Positions 9,046 through 16,986 of a DNA stretch of 64,000 nucleotides are shown here, in pieces (position 1 is the first letter of the stretch; each line of letters begins with the position of its first letter). The position numbers and the translations under genes were made by a program. Below the pieces are notes generated by a model that saw only the letters and a list, made by a program, of their open reading frames with translations, searched no databases and was not told where the DNA came from. The DNA is from Bryobacterales bacterium KBS 96 (GTDB taxonomy: Bacteria > Acidobacteriota > Terriglobia > Bryobacterales > Bryobacteraceae), in assembly GCA_000381625.1 (NCBI GenBank), contig KB906767.1, forward strand, positions 6,471,672 through 6,535,671, given 5' to 3'.

Positions 9046-9226
9046 GCTATTGCTAGCCTAATCCAGCCCAAAACAACTTACACAGAAAATGTTACAGCGC
9101 CTCGCAGGTCAATGCGGCATGCTGCCGTGGGATCGGCTCACCCCGATCTTCAGCCGCTGGATTCCTATCGCGCGTGTTTTGCATCCTTATCCAATGGAAC
9201 GTTTCATCGCCATTCATCCAAGGTGG

Positions 9227-9292
9227 GAGCCGTATGCGTAAACGCGCTCGTACGGTTCTGTGCGGGGGGCGATCAGTGATGGTTGTCCCTAC
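9227..9292 (+). ncRNA. Group II intron domains V and VI
   Basis: Domain V spans 9227-9258: the outer stem GAGCCGTA/TACGGTTC (8 bp with one G-U pair) and an inner stem closed by a UAAA loop. Domain VI follows as an 11-bp stem: the GGCGATCA strand (about 9268-9276) pairs with TGGTTGTCCC around a GTGA loop. The intron would end at AC (9291-9292). I could not place a bulged branch-point A unambiguously. The maturase stop codon (9238-9240) lies within domain V. Confidence 0.75.
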
Positions 9293-9334
9293 CGCGTCAA
9301 CTTGACGTGACGCCGACTCTTAAGGAAGGATTTC

Positions 9335-9700
9335 CTTCCCTCCCTTTCTGTTGGGGTGGATGCACCCGGTTCGGAGCTTCACGGGAGTGACTCCTCAACG
9401 CTTGGCGGCTTTCGATTGCCGCCTGCGCGTTGTAGCCCTGAATGATGCCATCGGCGCCTGGCATGATCTGCGATTGCGGATCGGTGAAATTGTACTGATT
9501 CTCGTCCTTCGGTTTCGCCTGATCCGGTGCACCGCGTTCGGCCGCCGCTTTCTTCCGCGCTCTGGCCTCCAGTGCCCGTTTGGCCTACCGGATCTTCTTT
9601 AGACGGGTCTTGCGGTGCCCAGTTCTCCCGGCAGTTCGTCGCCCCGCTTGTCCTTGCCATGGCGGATATGGTTCGCCATCTATCCGATCAGGTGGCTTTC
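9335..9700 (-). pseudogene. IS1182-family transposase, middle fragment (piece 3)
   Basis: Read across more than one frame, the minus strand gives RHGKDKRGDELPGEL, then KTRLKKIR and KRALEARARKKAAAERG, then YNFTDPQSQIMPGADGII and QGYNAQAAIESRQ. This is the central part of an IS1182-type DDE transposase, where the first catalytic regions meet. It is frameshifted and has lost both ends. Its natural N-terminal continuation is on the opposite strand at 13672-13985. Confidence 0.7.
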
Positions 9701-9821
9701 TCCCAAAGTCTCGACCTTCACCGGTCTGTTGTATCACCAGAAGGGCCACGGTCTTGGAAAGACGGTTGTCACCTGATACGCCACGGGCATACCTCCGACG
9801 ACTCCTAAGTAGACAGAGCTG

Positions 9822-10502
9822 TTATTGTTTTGCGGCACTGGATCGGCCGGGTCGCTTAGAGACCGCCCTCTTCGGCAATCGCGGAACAACCTGAACGCCC
9901 GCCCAAAGCGTAGCGATCGTTTGCTCGACCACGAGATTCTGGTCAGGCAAGTCAGGCACAACCCCTTGTATGACCATGAGCGTGGCGAGGCCGAAGATCG
10001 TGTACCACCAGGTGTGCGCTACCACTATGTCATCCCTACTTGGCAATCCTTCATCCCTGGCCACATCGAAAAAGAGCTGTACGAAACGTTGGAACAAAGG
10101 CGTGCCAATGTCGTTGATATATTGTCCAGCGCGGATGCCGTTGCGGTTTTCCGGCCCGAAGAAGACGTTGCGGAACTGCTGTGGATGGGCAGTGCAGAAC
10201 TGAATCAAGCCACGTGAGGTCGCAAAAAGACGCTCTTTCGGTGCAGGATGTTTGGCGGCAATCGCGTCGAAATTCTGAATCAGCAGCCCGATCGTCTCGC
10301 TGCTCAACTCGGCAAGAATGTGCCATTTGTCAGGGAAATGCTGGTAGATCACGGCATGCGTATAGCCGATCTCTTTAGCGATCGCACGAAGCGTCACGGC
10401 TTCGTAACCGCGATCGGCAAACATTTTGCTGGCAACCGCAAGGATTTCGCTCCGCAGCCTTTCCTTGCGCTCTACCCGGCGACTTGGTGATGTGGATGTC
10501 AC
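9822..10502 (-). CDS. TetR/AcrR-family transcriptional regulator
   Basis: This 226-residue repressor-type regulator has an N-terminal TetR helix-turn-helix (about residues 15-60: AVTLRAIAKEIGYTHAVIYQHFPDKWHILAEL) and a helical ligand-binding half with a WHG-like character (AHTWWYTIFGLATLMVIQG). It is transcribed divergently from the NmrA-type reductase at 10704. The shared intergenic region holds a 15-bp inverted repeat that is probably its operator. Its likely role is control of the adjacent reductase/doxX unit in response to an unknown small molecule. The gene looks intact. Confidence 0.93.
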   Translation of the reverse strand: MTSTSPSRRVERKERLRSEILAVASKMFADRGYEAVTLRAIAKEIGYTHAVIYQHFPDKWHILAELSSETIGLLIQNFDAIAAKHPAPKERLFATSRGLIQFCTAHPQQFRNVFFGPENRNGIRAGQYINDIGTPLFQRFVQLFFDVARDEGLPSRDDIVVAHTWWYTIFGLATLMVIQGVVPDLPDQNLVVEQTIATLWAGVQVVPRLPKRAVSKRPGRSSAAKQ

Positions 10503-10554
10503 TTCAATAGCTTAGTCCGTTTTGACGATTTGTGCGACCGCTTGTTGTTTTATC

Positions 10555-10638
10555 ACCATTGGTTGCAAAAGCGCCTCTCATGGCACAGCGGTTGATGTGT
10601 TCACAATAAAAACCAGTGATTAATTTGCAACCAATGGT
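10555..10638. promoter_or_regulatory. Inverted-repeat operator between tetR and the NmrA gene
   Basis: ACCATTGGTTGCAAA (10555-10569) recurs exactly as its reverse complement at 10624-10638, with 54 bp between. Each arm contains the 9-bp dyad ACCAWTGGT, so each could bind a TetR dimer alone. Both divergent promoters must lie in this 200-bp gap, with the right arm about 65 bp upstream of the reductase ATG. Confidence 0.65.
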
Positions 10639-10703
10639 TTTTGGAGGCCTCTAATGGTCAGGCCGCTCATTTGCATGGGTGGCCAAACAAGGAGAAAACG
10701 AGC

Positions 10704-11576
10704 ATGTATTTAGTCATGGGCATTACTGGAAAAGTTGGGGGCGCCACCGCGCGGCATCTGCTGAAGCAAGGCAAACAGGTGCGAGCACTTGTGCGCAATC
10801 GCGAGAAAGCGGCGGAGTGGGCAGACCAAGGCGTGGAGTTGGTCGATGGAGACTGGAACGATGCGCCAGCCATAGCGGCGGCGCTCAAAGGTGTTGAGGG
10901 CGCGTTTGTTATGTTGCCGGCTGTGTGGGCACCCTCGCCTGATTACAAAGAAGCAAAGGGCGTGATTGCGAACTATGTGGAGGCGCTGACTGAGGTAGTG
11001 CCCCCGCGCGTGGTAGCGCTCTCGTCGATGGGCGCGGATAGAACAAGCGGGCTGGGGATGATCACGGCCTTATCACTCTTGGAGCAAAGTTTTCGCAGCC
11101 TGCCATCTCCGGTCGCATTTGTGCGCGCAGGCGGCTTTTTCGAAAACTTTCTTTTCGGCTTACAGGCCGCCCAAGGCGGAACACTACCGGTCTTCTACAA
11201 TCCAACAAGCCGGAAATCGACAATGGTCGCGTCAGACGACATCGGCGCAGAGGTGGCAAGGCTTCTGACCGGGCCGGCGTGGTCAGGGCATCGCGTCGTC
11301 GAGCTGGGTTCGATGGTAAGCGCGGATGAAGTGGCCGGACAATTGGGTGAAGTCCTGACACTCGACGTAAAAGCCTTTGCAGTCCCGCGCGCAGGGTGGG
11401 CGGAAGCGTTCGAGCAGTTTGGCGTCCCGAAGGGCCACACTGGACCTGCCGAAGAAATGTTTGAGAGCGTTAACGCGGGATGGATGGACCTCGGAATCAC
11501 GGGTACGGAGCACGTAGCGGGTACGACGTCCGCACGCGATGTGTTTGCCGCTGCACAGAACGCCGTCAAGGCGTAA
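10704..11576 (+). CDS. NmrA-like NAD(P)-binding reductase
   Basis: This 290-residue protein is an atypical short-chain dehydrogenase of the NmrA/quinone reductase (QOR2-like) type. The ATG at 10704 is chosen because GGAG at 10691 precedes it and the N-terminal Rossmann motif follows at once (MYLVMGITGKVGGATARHLL). Further features are VRALVRN (NADP phosphate region), VVALSSMGAD and VAFVRAGGFFENF. Proteins of this type sense NADP/NADPH or reduce quinones and electrophiles. With tetR upstream and doxX 17 bp downstream it forms a stress or detoxification unit. The substrate is unknown. Confidence 0.9.
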   Translation: MYLVMGITGKVGGATARHLLKQGKQVRALVRNREKAAEWADQGVELVDGDWNDAPAIAAALKGVEGAFVMLPAVWAPSPDYKEAKGVIANYVEALTEVVPPRVVALSSMGADRTSGLGMITALSLLEQSFRSLPSPVAFVRAGGFFENFLFGLQAAQGGTLPVFYNPTSRKSTMVASDDIGAEVARLLTGPAWSGHRVVELGSMVSADEVAGQLGEVLTLDVKAFAVPRAGWAEAFEQFGVPKGHTGPAEEMFESVNAGWMDLGITGTEHVAGTTSARDVFAAAQNAVKA

Positions 11577-11680
11577 GCCCGGGGCAAGCAATATGAAAGC
11601 TGGACACAAAATAGATAAACCCGCGCGGGCAGGTCGAGCGACTCAAATAGCCGCGATGGTAATTACCGGCCTTGGTCGCC

Positions 11681-13176
11681 GGCGCTGTAACATTTTCCGT
11701 GTAAGTTGTTTTGGGCTTGGATAGGCTAGCAATAGCTGCTTTGGGGGCGAAGAGAGCCCGGGAGGGCGAGCGAAGCTCACCAAAGCAAGCGGCGGCTCAA
11801 CCGGCCCGAATATGGTGGAGCTCACCGGAAACGTAAGGAAAACGGAAAGGAAAAGCTCCATGACTCAAACCAATCCGCTGGGAACGGCTCTTGCCGCTCG
11901 CAACGAAGGTTCCAAAGACTTCAAGAAACTATTGATGGACCAGGTGCGCGCCGGTGGCGGCACTCAGGCCATGGATACCAAACAACTGTTTCAGACGATG
12001 GTGAAGGACACGCTCGAGGCCTTCCTGGAGTTGGAACTGGAAGAGCATCTTGGCTATCCCAAGCACGATGCCGAGGGCCGCGGCAGCGGCAACTCGCGCA
12101 ACGGAACCGGCAGCAAAACGGTGCGCGGAGATTTTGGTCAAGTCGAGATTGAAACCCCACGCGATCGCAACAGCAGCTTCGAACCGAAGATCGTCGCCAA
12201 GCGCCAAAGCTCAGTCGGCAACTTCCAGGAAGCCGTCATCTCGCTGTATGCACGCGGCCTGACCACGCGCGAGATCGAGCAGCGCGTCAAGGATATTTAT
12301 GGCATCGAGATCTCGCCCCAGTTCGTTTCCCGCGCCACCGACGAGTTGCAGCAACAGATTGTCGATTGGCAGAACCGGCCCTTGGAGCGTGTCTACCCTA
12401 TTGTTTTCGTCGATGGCCTGCGCGTGGCCGTACGCACTGACAAAGGCGTTCTGAAGAAATGTGTGTATACCGTGCTCGGCGTCGGTGTTTCCGGCCGGCA
12501 GGAGGTGCTCGGGCTGTGGATTGAAGAAACCGAAGGTGCCCGCTTCTGGCTCAAGGTGTTCAACGATCTGAAGGCTCGTGGAGTGCACGATGCGCTGATC
12601 GTTTGCGGCGATGGGCTCACCGGTTTGCGCAACGCTGTGGAATCCATCTTCCCGCAAGCCGACGTGCAACTCTGCGTCGTGCATCATATCCGCAACGTGA
12701 CCAAATTCGTCTCTTATAAAGACCTCAAACCATTGTGCGCCGCCATGCGGCCGATCTACACAGCGCCCACCGTGGAAGCCGCTGTGGTCGCCCTCGATCG
12801 ATTCGAACAACTCTGGGGAGAGCGCTATCCGATGTCGGCCGCCAGCTGGAGAAATCATTGGAACGATCTAACGACTTTTTTCAAATACCCGGTTGAGTTG
12901 CGGCGCATTTATACCACCAACGCTATTGAAAGTCTGCACTCTCAGATGCGTAAGAATATCTCCAACCGCAAAGTTTTTCCTCATGACGATGCGGTCTTCA
13001 AAATCCTGTTCCTGAATATTCGCAATTTTACTAATCGCTGGACCAAACGCCAGGGATGGGATACAGTTATGAATCAGTTGATGATGATCTTTGGCGATCG
13101 CCTCAAGCCTGACTTGATCGACTCGCTCTGATGACTGCCTAGCTTCACCCGCTTACACAGTTCCCGTTACAGCCTC
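11681..13176 (+). mobile_element. IS256-family insertion sequence, copy 2
   Basis: This 1,496-bp IS has left end GGCGCTGTAAC (11681), identical to the equivalent end of copy 1, and right end GTTACAGCCTC (to 13176). Flanks are TTGGTCGCC (11672-11680) and TTGTCGCC (13177-13184), again a target duplication with one extra G next to the transposase 5' end. It sits in the doxX gene in the orientation opposite to copy 1, about 2.6 kb away. Confidence 0.92.
11860..13131 (+). CDS. IS256-family transposase, copy 2
   Basis: This 423-residue transposase is closely similar to copy 1. The ATG at 11860 (MTQTNPLG) has GGAAAGG upstream; an earlier in-frame ATG at 11812 would add 16 residues. The DDE regions match copy 1 (IVFVDGLRVAV, IVCGDGLTGLRNAVE). 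It reads PVELRRIYTTNAIES where copy 1 has PVELRRMIYTTNAIES, one in-frame codon lost just before the conserved catalytic Glu region, which could impair activity. C-terminal GDRLKPDLIDSL is conserved. Confidence 0.94.
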   Translation: MTQTNPLGTALAARNEGSKDFKKLLMDQVRAGGGTQAMDTKQLFQTMVKDTLEAFLELELEEHLGYPKHDAEGRGSGNSRNGTGSKTVRGDFGQVEIETPRDRNSSFEPKIVAKRQSSVGNFQEAVISLYARGLTTREIEQRVKDIYGIEISPQFVSRATDELQQQIVDWQNRPLERVYPIVFVDGLRVAVRTDKGVLKKCVYTVLGVGVSGRQEVLGLWIEETEGARFWLKVFNDLKARGVHDALIVCGDGLTGLRNAVESIFPQADVQLCVVHHIRNVTKFVSYKDLKPLCAAMRPIYTAPTVEAAVVALDRFEQLWGERYPMSAASWRNHWNDLTTFFKYPVELRRIYTTNAIESLHSQMRKNISNRKVFPHDDAVFKILFLNIRNFTNRWTKRQGWDTVMNQLMMIFGDRLKPDLIDSL

Positions 13177-13671
13177 TTGTCGCCTTCATTTGGGTGTACT
13201 TCGGAAGGTTATATCTAATTCGCGATCCCGACGAATGGAGGATCGCCAATCAGCAGCTCGGATACCCGCTCTATATCATTCCTCTGATTGGCGTGACCCG
13301 CATCCTTGGTGGCATGGGCCTTCTGATTCCCAATGTGCCTCGATTGACTGAGTGGGTTTATGCTGGTCTCGCGATCAATCTTTCACTCGCGTTCTATTCA
13401 CATCTGAATGGCGGTGGCAGTACTTGGGATAAATTTGATCCGATTCTCGTCATGGCGTTCGTCTTTGCTTCGTATGTATTAAGACGCTGCATGCGCGCAA
13501 ACAGGTGGTCGATATGAAGAACACGCTCGGGCGGGTGGCCAACCCCAGCTTTCTCTTGGCCAGCACCACCGCAATTGTGGCGCCCCATCCATCTCGCAGC
13601 TTCATCGCGGGATGGGTGGGACTGCACCACAGCCTACACCACCTCCGCCCCAGCTATCCTCACCAGCCAGA

Positions 13672-13985
13672 ACGGCGACCGGTGGAAGATATCGCCCTCC
13701 CGGTGCTGGCGGCGGATAATCAGCCGAACTTCCGCACCATATCCGATTTCCGCAAGATCCATTTGAAGACGCTGGAGGGACTCTTCGAGCAGGTTCTGAG
13801 GATCGCGCTGGAAGCGGGTGCCTTGAAAATGGGCCGGGTGGCGCTGGACGGCACGAAGATCAAAGCCAATGCCAGCAAGCACAAGGCGATGAGCTATGAC
13901 CGGATGAAGAAGAAGGAAGAGGATCTCCGTTCGCAGATCAAAGATCTGATGGAGCAGCCGGAAACGGCGGATGCGGAGGAAAATG
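13672..13985 (+). pseudogene. IS1182-family transposase, N-terminal fragment (piece 2)
   Basis: From RRPVEDIALPVLAADNQ through FRTISDFRKIHLKTLEGLFEQ, VALDGTKIKANASKHKAM and KDLMEQPETADAEE, this is the N-terminal DNA-binding and first-Asp (VALDGTK) region of an IS1182-type transposase. Both sides change abruptly to unrelated sequence. Residues before it (piece 1) are on the minus strand at 14055-14180, residues after it (piece 3) at 9335-9700. Confidence 0.75.
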
Positions 13986-14054
13986 CGGCGACTCCTGTCC
14001 CCGACTCCTGCGATACACCGCCACCCAGGAAAGTGACCCGCCGGGAATTGAACA

Positions 14055-14180
14055 GACCCACGCAATAGCCGTAAACCAGCGCTGGCCACGCTTCTCACTG
14101 ACGTACACTTCATCCATCGCCGAAGATCGAGCTGGTCGATCACGTCGCTGACGACATACGGCAGATGATTTTCGGACAGC
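14055..14180 (-). pseudogene. IS1182-family transposase, extreme N-terminus (piece 1)
   Basis: The minus strand reads NHLPYVVSDVIDQLDL and then, one frame away, MDEVYVSEKRGQ. In related transposases these two peptides are consecutive and lie just before the RRLAEDIAF region seen at 13672. It is a short, frameshifted remnant. Confidence 0.5.
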
Positions 14181-14284
14181 CACTTCCCTCAGGCTCGGCG
14201 GCAGCAGCAAACCACATGAGCGTAAAGTCGCCATTGCGCTGATTGAATGGGCGCGCCGGCACGACGGCGGGATGCGCATTCTAC

Positions 14285-14563
14285 GTCAAAGTGCGTGAAA
14301 CGTTGCAAAGAGTCCTTCCCAGAGGTTTTCCGCGCATCCGTTACTTCGGCTTTCTCGCCAACCGCCGCCGCGGTTTATTGCTGCCGTTGTGCCGTGGCCT
14401 GCTCAATGTTTTTCCTCCTCCGCCCGTGACAGCCAGCACGGCAGAGAGTGCATTCCATCCGTGCCCTCGCTGCCTATCGCCTATGCGCATCATCAAACGA
14501 TTAACGGCGACCGAACTCTCACGCGAGGGTTACCGTTTGGTGGCAGTCCTTGATAGCTCGTAG
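14285..14563 (+). pseudogene. IS91-family transposase, C-terminal fragment
   Basis: The translated segment has VLPRGFPRIRYFGFLANRRR, then LLPLCRGLL and a CPRCLSPMRIIKRL zinc-knuckle-like end. This is typical of the C-terminal tail of IS91/IS801-type rolling-circle transposases (RYFGFLANR; C-P-x-C). The catalytic Tyr domain is absent. It is a remnant with no visible ends. Confidence 0.7.
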
Positions 14564-15724
14564 CACTGTCTCAGTCTCGACTCCTTTGCGTGCCTCGCCG
14601 CACGCGTTGCTCCACGTGTGTCCGACCACCAAATCGCGTACTATTTCGACCTGCTTGAGACTCTCTCACCTGATGCTTTCCGCTCGAATGCAGACCTGTC
14701 TGTCCTGGAGCATCACGAATCAGGCCAGCACATACCTTCGTTTCCTGAGCTGTTCTGACCTTAGTGGCATTCAAAGCCCATAGCTCGTAGCAAACGTCGC
14801 GCCGCGCAGCCGCTTCCTTCTTACGACTCGGTCCGAAGCGACCCGGCCCGCAACATTACACCTACGCGCAGCCTTTTCTGCCGGGCCGCTTCCGATAGAG
14901 ATCTGTCGTGAGATAGAGATCTGTCGTGATCCAGGCACAACCTCCCGGATGGACGTCCAAGACTGCCTCCATTGGCCCGAGGGCGCCCGCGGAACCCGAG
15001 GGCGGTATACTCAGCAGACTCACGAATGGGAGATCAAGTATAGGTCGAGTTGCCCGGATCGCCGTTGATGTGCCTGCTAACTGTGGGATGGCGTGATGCT
15101 GTAGCAGAAACGCCGCTAGCACTCTTCCCGATCAATGAAAAATCGATTGCCCAGATGCACAAACAGCATACGCTCGCCTCAGCTGAGGTGAATGATCCCG
15201 CCTATAAACGGGAGCGGCGATGTCAGGGTCTCTGGCTGCATGATGTGTTAAAGGATTTCGGCCAGGGCAGGCATCCGGAAACCGAACCACTGCTCAGGGC
15301 CGCGCTTCGGTGGTCGGAAACGATACTGGCATCGGTTTAATTGCGAAAGCTTGTTGGGCGTAAGCCTGGCTGGTCAGGGGGAAATACCCAGCCGTCGCTG
15401 CTCAGCGGTTACTCGGGAATGACGGAACGCCATCCAGTATCCCCGAGTCGGACCCGGTTATCTGCTCCGCGTGGGGCACGCGCAGATGGGATTTTACGGC
15501 GATCGGGGGAAATCGCCCAGAGTGGTTGTAGAATTGAGGCGGAAACTCGGCGTGTATGGACGTGATTACTACATAAATAGTGTGTAATACGACTCGAGCG
15601 GCAACAGTTCGGCGCTGAAATTCTGCGTGCGTGTGATAATGCACCATACCGCAAGCGAAATAATGAAATCAAGCGAGGTAATTTTACGAGCGACCCAGCG
15701 AAAGACCAAGATCTAATCACCCTG
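14564..15724. other. Degenerate region before the toxin locus
   Basis: No gene here can be named. There is a perfect tandem duplication of an 18-bp unit (GATAGAGATCTGTCGTGA, 14894-14911 and 14912-14929). An unassigned open frame of 96 codons (15050-15340, plus strand) has no recognisable motif. The frame of the next gene is open from 15581 with plausible-looking codons but no ordinary start before 15725, hinting that older coding DNA was joined here. Confidence 0.4.
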
Positions 15725-16906
15725 GTGCCGAAAGACGGCATCATCGTCTCCAATTCCGGCATGAGCAAGGATGGCGGCAAGATCAAGGGCGCCAAACCCA
15801 CCAAATTCGCCTTATTCACCGAAGACTGGATTCAGATGCAGAACTTCGTGACGGCTGCATTGAAGCTTCCGATCAGCGACGGCGATTTCGATACCAAATA
15901 CGGCGAATTCGACGCCAAAAGCAAGGACGCTATTACCCACTGCGTGGGTGCATTCAAGGAACTGCACGCTTCGGCGGAGGAGTTCGGCAACCCGGCCGTT
16001 CTGCTGAAGGAAATACAGAATTTGAAGGGCGGAGCGAAGCCGCCGTCGATTTACGGCGAGATCGTGTGGGTTGCGAATGCCATCGCGGATGCGGCAAGGA
16101 CGTTTAAGTTCACCTATTCCCAACTGGGGCAGGTGCTGACCGAATCGATGCCGAAGGAGGAGCGCAGAGAAGCGCTCATCGGAATACTGACGGGACCCGG
16201 CGGGTTGCGCGATACGGCTGTCGAAATGGGGACCAAGGCTGACAATCTCGTCAAGCGGCTGGCAGCGTTTTCCGGGAAAATCAGTAAAAACCAGGAGGCG
16301 ATCAACGCTTATGCCAATTCGAGCGGGCAAATCTATAAAGAGGCCGTCGCCAAAGTCGGGGAGTTGGGCGAACAGCTCTCAAAGTTGAGAGTCGAAATTC
16401 AAAAGGCCAACGACGCTTATATCGGATATGCCGCGGGCGCGGGCGGCGGAGCCGCTCTTATCTTTATTTTCACGTTCGGACTGGGGTGGCCCGTCGCTCT
16501 GGCCTATGGGGTCGGCATGGGCGTAGGCGGCGCCGAGATGGCAAGGCAGGCCATGGAAAACTTCAAAACCGAGCTCGAGAAGGCAAAAGGAGATCAACAG
16601 AAGAAACTCGTTTTGCAGGCGGATCTGGAGGGGCTCAACGCGAAGATCGGCAGCATCAAGAATCAAGTGGATGCGGTATGTGCGGGATTGAAGACGATTG
16701 TCGGCGTCTGGAACAACCAGGTGTCCGTCCTCGATTCGATTGTCAAGAGCACGGAACTCGAAAAGATGCTTACGTTTACGGCGATTAACCAGAAGCTGGG
16801 CATTCTCAATGCGCAGGAGAAATGGAATCAGGTCGCTACGGATACGACCGAATTCACTAGCAATGCATTCGTCGAGTATCGCGAGGAAGTAAAGAAGGCC
16901 GCCTGA
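15725..16906 (+). CDS. XaxA-like alpha-pore-forming toxin subunit
   Basis: This 393-residue helical protein resembles the A subunit of alpha-xenorhabdolysin and the wider ClyA/Hbl/Nhe class. It begins with ALFTEDWIQMQNFVTAALKLP, comparable to the TKED...GLTLP start of XaxA, and is then almost wholly helical. Residues about 235-275 form a hydrophobic head hairpin (AAGAGGGAALIFIFTFGLGW and VALAYGVGMGVGGAEMA). Two further helices carry W residues (VGVWNNQVSVLDSIV; NAQEKWNQVATDTTEF), as in XaxA tails. There is no signal peptide. The start is GTG at 15725, or ATG at 15761; neither has a good Shine-Dalgarno. It is followed in 80 bp by the giant protein. Confidence 0.7.
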   Translation: MPKDGIIVSNSGMSKDGGKIKGAKPTKFALFTEDWIQMQNFVTAALKLPISDGDFDTKYGEFDAKSKDAITHCVGAFKELHASAEEFGNPAVLLKEIQNLKGGAKPPSIYGEIVWVANAIADAARTFKFTYSQLGQVLTESMPKEERREALIGILTGPGGLRDTAVEMGTKADNLVKRLAAFSGKISKNQEAINAYANSSGQIYKEAVAKVGELGEQLSKLRVEIQKANDAYIGYAAGAGGGAALIFIFTFGLGWPVALAYGVGMGVGGAEMARQAMENFKTELEKAKGDQQKKLVLQADLEGLNAKIGSIKNQVDAVCAGLKTIVGVWNNQVSVLDSIVKSTELEKMLTFTAINQKLGILNAQEKWNQVATDTTEFTSNAFVEYREEVKKAA

Positions 16907-16927
16907 TCCCGATTTTTTAAGATCAGG
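16902..16927 (+). promoter_or_regulatory. Hairpin between the first two toxin genes
   Basis: CCTGATC (16902-16908) and GATCAGG (16921-16927) form a perfect 7-bp stem with a 12-nt T-rich loop, spanning the stop codon of the XaxA-like gene. It lacks a 3' T run, so it is a possible processing or attenuation site setting relative expression rather than a clear terminator. Confidence 0.35.
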
Positions 16928-16986
16928 GATTTCATTTCCACGAGCCGCGAGAGCGAGCCGTAAGTCACGAGAGCGAGGAAACTGGT

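Larger units (their letters stand above)
7607..9101 (-). mobile_element. IS256-family insertion sequence, copy 1
   Basis: This 1,495-bp IS lies inside the group II intron maturase. Its ends carry inverted repeats built on CTGTAAC...CTGTGTAAG: GAGACTGTAAC at 7607 and GTTACAGCGCC ending at 9101. Flanks are TCGCAGTC (7599-7606) and TCGCAGGTC (9102-9110), a target duplication with one extra G on the side of the transposase 5' end. Removing the IS plus the 9-bp flank restores the maturase frame. It is closely similar to copy 2 at 11681-13176, in the opposite orientation. Confidence 0.9.
5870..9292 (+). mobile_element. Group II intron, interrupted by IS256
   Basis: The segment has the architecture of a bacterial group II intron: a long non-coding structured leader (about 5870-6157), a maturase gene, and domains V and VI at the 3' end (9227-9292). 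I could not find a convincing GUGYG 5' end, so the left boundary is approximate or the intron is 5'-truncated. The 3' end would be the AC at 9291-9292. IS256 copy 1 sits inside the maturase gene. With the frameshift in the maturase, the copy is very probably immobile. Confidence 0.75.
11593..13517 (+). pseudogene. DoxX-like membrane protein, interrupted by IS256
   Basis: The first 27 codons (ATG at 11593, reaching VITGL) and the rest (13179-13517: VAFIWVYFGRLYLIRD onward) belong to one DoxX-family inner-membrane protein of about 140 residues with four hydrophobic stretches (PLIGVTRILGGMGLLI, EWVYAGLAINLSLAFY, ILVMAFVFASYVL). IS256 copy 2 separates them. Using the 8-bp flank copy TTGTCGCC restores the frame exactly. 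The gene starts 17 bp after the NmrA-type gene, and DoxX proteins often accompany redox enzymes in such TetR-controlled units. The insertion inactivates it. Confidence 0.85.

Noticed and set aside
6158-9292. Reverse transcriptase as a retron or defence-associated RT
   Set aside because: The X domain, the structured leader and domains V/VI at the 3' end are those of a group II intron.
7607-13176. A classical composite transposon bounded by two IS256 copies
   Set aside because: Each copy has its own near-perfect target duplication and each splits a different gene, so they inserted independently. Only the possibility of later joint movement is kept.
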